DNA from: Hydrangea macrophylla
Lineage: Eukaryota; Streptophyta; Magnoliopsida; Cornales; Hydrangeaceae
Length of the DNA: 64,000 nt
Direction of reading: 5' to 3'
Assembly: GCA_033977485.1 (NCBI GenBank)
Contig: CM066991.1
Span: 29,509,850 to 29,573,849 of the forward strand
In this document: piece after piece, positions 55,471 to 64,000 of the stretch
Numbering within the stretch: the stretch's first letter is position 1
How the letters are laid out: the number at the start of each line of letters is the position of its first letter
Program-made: the position numbers and the translations under genes
Notes under the pieces: model-generated
What the model was told of the DNA's origin: nothing
What the model saw: the letters and a program-made list of their open reading frames with translations, nothing else
The model's database searches: none

Positions 55471-58137
55471 ATCTTGAGCTAGAACGGTCTAGCTGAAGAC
55501 GTAAAAATTAGCGCTTCTTGGGAGGCAACCCAAGCTTTATTTCGTCCGTTTCTCTTATTTTTGGGTCTTTTTAAGTCAGTTTTGGTCTTTCTGAACAGGT
55601 TTGGGGGTCGGAGTAAATTTATTTTTGGCTTATCTATAAAAAAAAAAGTACAGAAAAAGAGGAAAAATGGCATCTCGCGCGAGCCTTTCCCTTAGAGAAA
55701 ATTTTTTAAAACTTTTATGATATATAACCTCAGTATCACCTCGCGCCACAATTCGCGCGCGCGAGGGGGTTCGCTCGAGCGGTCCGCTCGCGCGATCTGA
55801 GGACTTAGAAATTTTTCTTTTATAAAACGTAAAACAAGCTTCTGCTTAAACTCGCAGAAGGATTCGCGCGCGCGAGGCTCGCTCGCACGGCCCGCTCGCG
55901 CGAGATAGGGTTTTCTGGTTTTTCTCCTTTGTTCTCTTCCCTCCTCTCTCCATACCTGGTCAGTGTTTTTTTTATACTTTCTGTTTGTTCTTTTAGCCCT
56001 GTTTAGGTTCGTCTGTCTTTGTTTTTATAAGTTATGTTTGTTTCATTTATTTTTATTGAGTCTCTTGATTATAGTTTAGATTCTATTATTCTATTTTTTT
56101 AAAAAAAAGAATAATAATAAAAATAAAATAAAAAATATAAAATAAAAAAAATCTAAATATTTAGCTGTTATTGTTATTATTCTGTTCTTTTATTTTCTAT
56201 TGTTAAGTATCACCAGGTGATTAGTAGCTTCGTTTGGAGCCTGATTGAACTTTCATTCTATATTCCTTTGTGTTCACCTGTTTGTGATTGCCGAGATCGA
56301 GGTATTATCGTTCCTTTCTTACGTACTCTCCTTTCTTTCGTTTTATTGTTTCATTCGGGACAATGAAAGATTTAGGTTTGGGGGTATGCACTCACATGCA
56401 CATTATTATATACACCAAAATTTTGAAAATATTTTCAATATTTGTGCTTAAATAAACGATGATTACCGACGGTTTTGCAATCTCAATTTGATACTTCTTG
56501 TTATCTAACTATGATTGTTATAGAATGGTAAACAAGGAAAGATGTGATTAAATATTTACTGAAGTTATGATGAAACGTTTTAAGTTATGTATCGTTCGAA
56601 TCGTAGTTTTATATTATAGATTTGCCCATAAACCTATGCACTGCACGTAGTCGCGTGAATACATGTTTGATGTGAACTATAAAATGATTCGATTTCTAGA
56701 TAACACAAGGTGGAGACTAGACCCGGTGAGCTTTTGACCCTATCTTTTCTTTTTAGAGGGTTATAAATACATATTGTGTTTGTCGAATTTCATTGAAATA
56801 GCGCATCTACTTCTTGTTTAGTCTCATTATTCTTGTTTTGGTTGATAGTTAAGTTAAAATATTTGCTACCATGCTAAATAATCTTCCATTGTAAACGTTG
56901 AAGAACTATATCACCCTAGGAAATGATCTTAGGCTCTTCTTTGTTTATTACCAACCGATAAATGAAAAAAATAAAAATAAAAATTCCTTAGTTTGCCCTT
57001 TTGAGCCGTAAAATGCCTTTTTTTTTTAATTGCCATTATCCTGTTTTTGCTCCAACATGACCAACTTGGAGTTCACCACTGAAAGATTCGTCACTTTTTA
57101 GTGTTGATAAGGCGATGTGTTGATTGGGAAGAAGAAGATAAGATGCTATTGGGGTAGTTGATTAGAAATCAATGAATAATCATCCGACAAGCAAGAAAAA
57201 AAGGGGAAAAGATTGAAGAGATTGAAAAAAAGGAAAGAAATTAAAAAAGAAATATGAAAAAGAAAGGAATGAAAAGATGAAAGTTGGTAGATGAGATGAA
57301 TGAAAGAAATCGAACATGCCTTACAATGCCATTCTGAAAACTACCTAATGAATCTTTTCTATCCTTTTTCATTGCCTGAGCCACGTTACAACCTTTGAAA
57401 AGTCCTATTTGATCCTAGGAAACATGGATTGGATATGAAAACGATGGGAGGGGGATTAAAACATGGTAATGATTAATTTTTGTTGACTATTGGCGTCCTA
57501 TCCATGAGACTACCGTTCTTTCGTGTCATGCGTCTTTTTCGAGTCATATGTGAGCATTTCTCATTTTGAAAATATATTTCCTTGCTCCCATATATTAGAA
57601 AAATTACACCTGTTTTTGAGTGTTTTATTTTAGAGTGTAATTGACATTGTGAGATTCGTAGTCGAAGCTTAGTTAGGTGGTTATCCGAGTTATATTCCAA
57701 GTTCATGACATGCGCGTGTTCATTTGACTATCATATCACACACGTGCAGTTTTATGAGAAACTCTATGGATTTATACGATGCATGTACTTATGATTGTTT
57801 TTCATGATGTAGGTAGACGTTTGATTCCATTTCTTCTTGTTCGTTATTCTATTTCAAATCATCATTCTATGATAAGGAGTATTGATTGTTTTGTTTTTCG
57901 TTTGAATAATTTTTTTTTAAATTTATAAGTTAATAAAGATGGTTATGGGTCGCAGGTTGACGAGAACCCTCACGAGACTTCACTCGTCCAACTAGGGACA
58001 CCTGGAGGTTTAAAAGGCTTGTTGCATATGCTAAATGCAATCGTGATCCATGCAAAAATGAAGTAGTATTTGCAGTAGTAGTAGTTTTATTTTTCTATTC
58101 TTTTTGCTCGAGGACTAGCAAAGAGTAGGTTTGGGGG
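55471..58137 (+). other. A3 3' non-coding region with GC-palindrome arrays
   Basis: No supported gene. A hairpin CTTGGGAGGCAACCCAAG lies at 55517-55534. A palindrome region (CTCGCGCGAG type) runs 55672-55912, with a TATA-like TATATAA at 55721-55727 between its first two parts. An A-rich tract lies at 56098-56155. A distal polypurine tract (GGTTTGGGGGT, 56375-56385) lies about 1.75 kb before the LTR. A block at 57965-58070 resembles the A1 3' UTR. The final tract GGTTTGGGGG precedes the LTR. Confidence 0.65.
55672..55912 (+). repeat. CTCGCGCGAG palindrome array in A3 internal region
   Basis: Copies: CTCGCGCGAG (55674-55683), TTCGCGCGCGCGAG then GCTCGAGCGG-CCGCTCGCGCG (about 55752-55796), TTCGCGCGCGCGAG then CTCGCTCGCACGG and CCGCTCGCGCGAG (about 55862-55905). 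CpG-dense islands in otherwise AT-rich DNA. Confidence 0.85.
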
Positions 58138-59612
58138 TGTGATCGGCGACGAATAGTTGTCGTTTATAGTTCTAAAAATACGCTTTGTTAGTTCATTTCA
58201 TGTAGTTATTAGTTATTTATTAATAAGTATTCTAAATTTTGTAGGATTTGGAGCTTTAACTTGAAAATGCACAAAAACCCAATGATTAGTGGCTTTGGAA
58301 GTCATTCTGGGCTCAAACGGTGATTCCGGTGAAAGCTGAATGCAGTAGTAGCCTCAACAAATCTCATTTTTGACAAGGAATACTTTAGATTTGAGAAATT
58401 TCTCCAGAGATATAAAATGTAGATCTTCGAGTTACGGATGCGTGGCTTCAAACGGAGAGTCAATCCGAGTTCCGAGCAAAACGTTATCGCAATTCTACGA
58501 AAGTCGCGCAGTGTAGCGAAAACTACCTCGCGCGAGCGGGCCGCGCGAGCGACCTGTGAAAAAACCAAAAATGCGTATTTTATTAAATTAAAGTGCCCAG
58601 CGAAGGTGGTTTGTGCATATGACGTCCAGAAACATAAATATAGCTATTTTAGTACGATTTGGCTTAGGAAAGCTTCCTAAATCCTTCCAAACTCTATATA
58701 AATCCTATTCTAAATCAAATTTAAGGTTACACATCATTACACAACATTGGATACAGCCATATACAACTAAAACTCCAGCCATTGAAGAGAGGAAAGCAAG
58801 GAGAAGAAGAAGAAGATCAAGGATTTCCATGGCCTCCTCCATCAACCTCTTGCCGTTCATCAATTTCATGCCCAACTAAACCTAGATCTAGGGTTTCAAT
58901 GAAACCCTAGCTAAGTAATAGGGTTTTATTTATGTTTTTATTTTAGTTTTATTATGTATGGATGATGATTACATGTTCCGAGGATTTTTATAAATAAATC
59001 GTGCTTCTAATTGATTAAATCATCACTTTCAAAGTTTATTCTTATCCTAGATCTATTTTGACTGTGATGTGCTCAATGATCTATGTTTGCTGTGCTTATA
59101 TAGGTTATTTACATGTAATGGTGCTTTATTGAATTGTGCTATCAAGTATCCGAATAGTCCATGCCTAGGTTAGACAGATTATGTCACAACCCTAGTTTAG
59201 TGCGGGATAATTCGTGCTAACCGAAGATAGATTATGTTGGTGCTTGAACCATAGTTATTTTCTTGACGGAGGAATTGGGCTTGTAGCTACAATTCCCCAT
59301 TATCATCCAACTTAATAATCTAATTGAATGCATAAATATTCCTATTATGAAGCTAGTGGTGGATTTGCAATCCTAGGTTCCTTAAACATATTTATAAAAA
59401 TAATTATTAATCGTTTTCGTAATTTAGATTTATTTTCATTGTTATTAGTTTAATTAAAATTCAAATCCAATTCCATTTTCTTAATTAATTGAATTTAGGT
59501 TTTAAAATTAAAGTGTTTTAGTATTTCAATCTCTGTGGGTTTGACCTTTACTTCCACACTGTAAATCTTTAGAAAAGTAAAGTATACTTTTTATATCTTG
59601 ATACTGACAACA
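58138..59612 (+). repeat. A3 3' LTR (1.47 kb)
   Basis: It starts TGTGATCGGCGACG after GGTTTGGGGG and ends GATACTGACAACA. A single array of CTCGCGCGAGC-GGGCCGCGCGAGCGACC lies at about 58526-58556, about 140 bp before a TATA box (TATATAAAT, 58695-58703). The U5 region (CTCTGTGGGTTTGACC) matches the layout of the Athila LTRs. Flanked on the right by Tat integrase. Confidence 0.82.
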
Positions 59613-59624
59613 TCTCCCCATCTT

Positions 59625-60514
59625 CCCAACTTTATAGAATGATCACCCCTTCGCCATTCTCCGTATGGGGCATTGATATCATCGGTGAAGTAATTCCAAA
59701 ATCCACCAATGGATACCGGTACATAGTTGTGGCGATAGATTAGTTTACCAAGTTGGTGGAAGCAGTGTCGTATGCAACATTGAAAGCTAAAGACGTGGTG
59801 AGTTTTATCGAGAAGAATATAATCTGCAGATATGGGGTTCCAAATGAATCCATTTCTGATCATGGTAGCCATTTCCAGGAAGAAGTTATCCTACTCTTAG
59901 AGAAGTATAGGATTACCCACCATCAATCCTCACCATAGAGACCCCAGACAAATGGAGCAGTAGAAGTCGCAAACAAAATTGTAAAGGCGATCCTGGGGAA
60001 GATGACAGATACATACAAGGATTGGCACGAGAAGCTACCATTTGCTTTGTGGGGATACCAAACTTCCGTAAGAACCTCAATAGGGGCTACACCGTATTCA
60101 TAAGTCTATGGGATGGAAGCTGTTCTTCCAATTGAGGTCGAAATACCATCTTTGAGAGTTTTGGCGGAATGCGAGATAACCGAACTTGAGTGGCTGCGGG
60201 GGAGATATGAGGAATTGATGTTACTTGATAAAAAGAGATTGGTTGCTATAAATCACACTCGGGGATATCAAAAAAGGATAGCTCGTGCTTTCAACAAAAA
60301 AGGTTCGCACAAGGAAGCTTGCTGAGGATGACCTGGTCCTCAAAGAACTTAAAGCACCCGTTTATAACCGTCGAGGAAAATTTAAACCCAACTAGGTCGG
60401 ACCATATATCATTCAGACACACCTCTCCAGAGGAGCTGCCTATCTCATGGACCTAGACGGAGTTGAGTTTAAACAACCAATCAAACTCGATCACCTCAAC
60501 AAATATTTTGCTTG
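59625..60514 (+). pseudogene. Tat integrase, catalytic and C-terminal domains
   Basis: SPFSVWGIDIIGEVIPKS (first Asp), YGVPNESISDHGSHFQEE (second Asp), RPQTNGAVEVANKIVKA (Glu), then KDWHEKLPFALWGYQTS and VYGMEAVLPIEVEIPSLR. The C-terminal part is GPYIIQTHLSRGAAYLMDLDG and LDHLNKYFA. TAG/TAA/TGA stops at about 59740, 59936 and 60102, and a frame change after 60320. Confidence 0.9.
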
Positions 60515-60546
60515 AAACCTTATCTGTCAAAACCTCCAGAGTTGAT

Positions 60547-60696
60547 GAACTACGCTTAACCTGATTCCCGCTAGGGGATACGTAGGCAACCTGCTTGGTT
60601 CGATCACATAAAATATCTTGCCTAAAAGGCACTTTCCTTCTGGCTTTAGCTGAACTACTACAGACCTGATACCCATTCGGGGATAAGTAGGCGGGC
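60547..60696 (+). repeat. Duplicated Tat tail motif (GAACTAC...CCTGATNCCC...GGGATA-GTAGGC)
   Basis: GAACTACGCTTAACCTGATT followed by CCCGCTAGGGGATACGTAGGC (60547-60587) and GAACTACTACAGACCTGATA followed by CCCATTCGGGGATAAGTAGGC (60652-60692), 105 bp apart. A single such motif follows integrase in many Tat elements. Within it CCCGCTAGGGG and CCCATTCGGGG can form small hairpins. Confidence 0.7.
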
Positions 60697-61277
60697 CCCA
60701 CAATGCCCTCGGTCTAAATAAAACCCAACTCTTGATATAATCCAATATCCTGTTTCCCTATGCCGAACTAGTGGCAAACTTATATTTGCCCAGAACTAGA
60801 ATCAAAAACCTCATACTAGGGGCAAACTTCGTTTGCTAAACCGAAGAACCCATATAATATCTTAACCCATTTCTGGATCTACTAGCTGTCAAAATATGTA
60901 TTATAAGGAAGCATATGAAGATTCATGGTATTGAATGATTAAAACTCTAAAGCAAAACTCGAAAGTAAAGTAATAAAAGCTAAAAGAAATATTAAGAGGA
61001 AAATTTTCATAATCTGAAAATATTGGAAAAGTGCAAACTTCGATTTAACATGTTTTAGAACATTTTCTGTATACAAGGAAAGATCTTTTAAAGGAGAATG
61101 CATCACATAATCAAAGCGCAATAAGAGTAAGTGGGATCTGTCAAAGTTTTCCAAGAATAATTAGAATCTCGTTGTTGTTTCTTTACTTCTGCCTGTCTAG
61201 TTGTGAAACTATCTCCCAACCAAGGTCTAAATCTCGAAGAGGTACTCGGCAGTAGGAACAATTGAGGCAGGGACCCT
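60697..61277 (+). other. T3 spacer
   Basis: Non-coding stretch between the Tat tail motifs and the end of the antisense ORF. ACTAGTGGCAAACTTATATTTGCC and ACTAGGGGCAAACTTCGTTTGC (about 60768 and 60815) are a near-repeat. No gene seen. Confidence 0.5.
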
Positions 61278-61890
61278 TCAGAAGGGAGCAGACACTCTAT
61301 CATGCCAAACCTCAGTAAAGAGCATCATGGTAGAAGGGTGTAAGGCAGAACTCCTCGAGAAATCTGCAGTGATAGCATCCGGAACATCCTGAAGCAACCC
61401 AAACTCATAAACTACCCGACCGGGGATGTAAAAAATGGTGGCACACAGACCACGCAACCAAAACCCCTGTGCGTCCGGGAAGTCGTTCCGTGACTGAACA
61501 GTAAGACGATCGAGGGCAGACCCAGAAGATATCCTCATAATAAAGGTCCTGAAGCCAAACAAGCCAGCCGCCAACTGTATGAGATGGGTAGCAGACCTCT
61601 AGACGATCGTAAGGTAGCTACCTCCTGAGGTGAGAAGGGTGAATGAATAAGCCCAAACGCTCCAAAAGCCAAACCTGAAGGACATGGGGAGCACCATGAG
61701 AAAGCATGACCCCGATAGCATGAGCATGATCGAGACCCAACAAAGTTTCCCCGAGGACTAGCATAACGGCACTCCTCATCTCACAAAGACCATTAACAAT
61801 AGGGATGAGGATGTCCACGGAAGACTGAAAAAGGAAATAGGATAGCATAGCCAGAGAAAGGGCACTGCATCTGATGATCTAAAACCCTCG
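61278..61890 (-). pseudogene. Antisense plant-mobile-domain-like ORF of T3 (interrupted)
   Basis: Minus strand, two frame-shifted pieces. Upstream piece: MLSYFLFQSSVDILIPIVNG, then LDHAHAIGVMLSHGAPH and VLQVWLLERLGLF. Downstream piece: AAGLFGFRTFIMRISSGSA, DFPDAQGFWLRGLCATIFYI and FSRSSALHPSTMMLFTE. The spacing of hydrophobic and HVLQVWLLERL motifs resembles the plant mobile domain family found in transposons and Tat antisense ORFs. The 5' part is cut off at 61891 by an LTR, and the ORF is distinct from the one in T1. Confidence 0.55.
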
Positions 61891-64000
61891 TGTGGATACC
61901 GGGCTTCGGACCACTTCTCTCGTTCGAGATTGTTTTGAAATTGATTTGAATCAAGGAAAGAAAACGAAAGATCTGTTGAAAACAGATACAGAGTCGCCAC
62001 TTGGTCTTTAAGGAACCAAGAAACCTAATTTTGACTCACCCAAGCGGATAAGGGCACCGGCCCTTCATAACCAAAGAACTTGGTTCGGGGTTTTGGTACG
62101 AGAGAGGAAGGAGCCTTTGTCGCGACTAAAACACCCTCAACTCGCCCCGTCTTTCGACGGGCCTAAATTAACATCCAAATAATCATCTTATACTATGTAT
62201 GGTTCGACAAATAATACTATGATAGTATATTACATCACATAAGGAGATTTGAAATTGGAAGATCAAAATATAAGATATCATTCATAAGATCTAGGCCAAA
62301 TATCATGCAATGTAAAGTGAAAGATCACACAAATAAACCTAGGAAAGATCGTCTAATCATGTATCAAATAATCAAGATTTCCTAATCTAAAGGGGGACAT
62401 GAATTGTTATTGAAACAAATAAGCAAAGAAATCAAAATATGCTTAGCAAGGCTAGAATGATGCATGTTATTCTTTGATAAAAGAAGACCTCTCAATCCCC
62501 GGGATGGAAGAGAAAGGATGAATAGATCAAAGGGAAGCATGAACGAGTGATCGAATTCATTCCTTATAATCTCCTTAGATTAAGAGTTACAAAAACCCCA
62601 AATCTTGCATGAATGCAATGTATGTATCTAAAAATGTGCAAAGGTAGTGTGTTTTGTGTACATGGATTTCTAGAATGGCTTAGAAGTCTAAAATAGGCAA
62701 GAATGAATGAATGAAATCAACATGGGATATATACAAATGTAGTATGAACCACTTCCTAAGATATGAACTAATTTGTAATGCATATAAGCCTCAAATCAAA
62801 GAATGAAAGTTAAAGTGTACTTGCTGTGAATAGTGGACAGAACAGTAGCATGATCTTTTGGAATTTGAAAAGAGGGATTAGGAATGTTTTCAATACATGA
62901 TTTTTTATTGAGATGTTCCTTATTGTGTCTAGAACACAACCCAAAAAGACAATCTTGAATAACTATCACAGATTGAGAGAAATTACACAAACAATAGAGG
63001 TCACTCAGAAACAGAGTTCGTACTGTCGTCTGAAATGTTAGAAAATATTAGAAAATGAAAAAGAATGATATAGAGGCCCATTTTATACAGAAAGTTTCCT
63101 AAGAAATTGAATTTTAAGGGAAAAATAAGTTAGTACCACCCCTTTTGGAAAAGGTTTCTGGAAAAGAGGTCGTAAGTTGACCTAGCTGCTGTGACAGCAA
63201 AAAACAGAATGTTTGGAAGGAATGTTGGGACCTAAATGGACCATTTCCAAGTACTTCCAAGTCAAACCAAAAATCATGGGTGTTCTCCAATGAGTTAGGA
63301 AGACTTTCCAAGTGGCCTTGTATCCATATGTTGAGTATTGTGTTCTAGAAAAATCTTTGAAGTCAACTCACTCACTGTTTTGACTCATTGTTTTGAAGAT
63401 TTTGGAGAAAACAAAGTTTAGTTTCTTGAAACCAAATGAGAGGGATTGAGAGGGGTTTTGAAATAGATGTTTTGAAAACATGTTTTCAACACTCAATGAG
63501 GATCATAGCCACGTAGAATACCTACATCAAACTCATCATTTAAGAACCTCCAAGATTGTTGGAGAGATTTATTTTATTTTTTTTTGGGCATAACTTCAAT
63601 ACATTCCAAGAATACCTTGGAAGTATTGAGGTTATGATCATCATCTATCAAACATGTTTTTGAGGTCAAGAGCTACTATCCATAAGGATTCACTCACCCC
63701 AAACTTCATGTCATCACTTAGATGATGATGAACTAGTAAGTAAATAAAGAAAAGAAAAAGAAATGAGATAAGGAGAGATGAACATATATATAATCAAGCA
63801 AGTAGATGATAATCAATAGATGATATTCATGAAGCATGAGACTTGTAGATTGGTGTATCACTCATATGTAATGACACTAGACATGGAAGAAGCTTCCACA
63901 CTCTTGAATGCTCACTAAAATGGTGGTTGGGGAGTATTGAATGTTGAAGTAAATGGAAGTAATGAAGTAAAAACAAAGTTAGAACTCACTTTTGTTTTGA
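61891..64000 (-). repeat. Ogre/Tat LTR, minus strand, running off the window
   Basis: The complement of TGTGGATACC at 61891 gives the LTR end GGTATCCACA, the same as the T2 LTR. Further right, ACTTGGTTCGGGGTTTTGGTACGAG and CGTCTTTCGACGGGC (62085-62162) are the counterparts of regions in T2 at 36220-36310. Its start (TGTAGACACC) is not in the window. It interrupts the T3 antisense ORF. No primer site follows its end, so it is a solo LTR, a truncated copy, or the 3' LTR of an element lying to the right. Short ORFs inside are accidental. Confidence 0.75.

Larger units (their letters stand above)
52119..59612 (+). mobile_element. A3: Athila-related element with gag-protease only (non-autonomous type)
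   Basis: 5' LTR remnant, primer site, leader, gag-protease, 2.6 kb non-coding 3' region, polypurine tract, 3' LTR. Protease is followed by a natural-looking stop and no trace of RT, RNase H or integrase. The two LTR ends differ at seven of about 174 compared bases, so the copy is not very recent. Its protease keeps the catalytic Asp. A derivative of this kind would need another Athila for RT and integrase. Confidence 0.82.
59613..61890 (+). mobile_element. T3: Tat/Ogre integrase end, tail and antisense ORF
   Basis: Plus-strand integrase (59625-60514), a tail with a duplicated conserved motif, a spacer, and a minus-strand ORF. The left side is cut by the A3 LTR and the right side by an Ogre-type LTR at 61891. 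Integrase starts at the catalytic domain, so the zinc finger is missing. It could be the continuation of T2. Confidence 0.78.

Noticed and set aside
58302..58879. Short ORFs in the A3 3' LTR
   Set aside because: They span the palindrome and TATA region and have no motif; both strands give chance ORFs in GC-rich DNA.

Overview
This window looks like repeat-rich heterochromatin from a flowering plant, most likely a eudicot. No host gene, tRNA or rRNA is recognisable. Almost every base belongs to broken, nested Ty3/gypsy LTR retrotransposons of two lineages. The Athila type has a primer site matching the tRNA-Asp 3' end, an FxDD reverse transcriptase, DLGAS-type protease and LTRs of 1.5-1.65 kb. 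The Tat/Ogre type has LTRs of about 3.1-3.4 kb starting TGTAGACACC, a primer site matching a tRNA-Arg 3' end, a G-patch region, a second RNase H and antisense extra ORFs. Two chromovirus-like LTRs and one hAT-type MITE are also present. The species cannot be told from these data.

Layout. 1-2.9 kb: 3' end of a Tat element (T1) with an antisense ORF, two related antisense promoter units, a polypurine tract and an LTR. 2.9-15.0 kb: Athila copy A1 on the plus strand, 5'-truncated. It holds gag, protease, RT-RNaseH-integrase, a predicted spliced ORF, an env-position ORF3, a 3' UTR and an LTR. 15.0-17.3 kb: Tat/Ogre 3' UTR made largely of minisatellites. 17.3-29.5 kb: Tat/Ogre element TB, with an LTR, gag-pro, a tandemly duplicated pol segment, a chromovirus-like LTR insertion (K1, 23.1-24.9 kb) and a MITE (28.05-28.69 kb). 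29.5-33.3 kb: minus-strand Athila fragment A4. 33.3-41.5 kb: 5' half of Ogre element T2. 41.5-52.1 kb: minus-strand Athila A2, split by a solo LTR (K2) with target-site duplication. 52.1-59.6 kb: plus-strand Athila derivative A3 with gag-protease but no RT or integrase. 59.6-61.9 kb: Tat integrase end plus a second kind of antisense ORF (T3, possibly the far side of T2). 61.9-64 kb: minus-strand Ogre-type LTR running off the window.

The most unusual signal is promoter architecture. Athila LTRs, the K1 LTR and the A3 LTR each carry an array of short perfect palindromes just upstream of their TATA box: TTCGATCGATCGAA, CAATCGATTG and CTCGCGCGAG respectively. The Athila and K1 LTRs have a second array downstream of the TATA box. 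The same arrangement recurs inside A1 in front of ORF3. Each family keeps its own palindrome, but the layout is shared across unrelated LTRs. Other notable items are the intron-containing ORF between pol and ORF3, a protease Asp-to-Asn change shared by two Athila copies, stop codons in A1 that look like decay at methylated CG and CHG sites, and antisense ORFs with their own promoters.

All boundaries were placed by eye. No alignment or database search was run.
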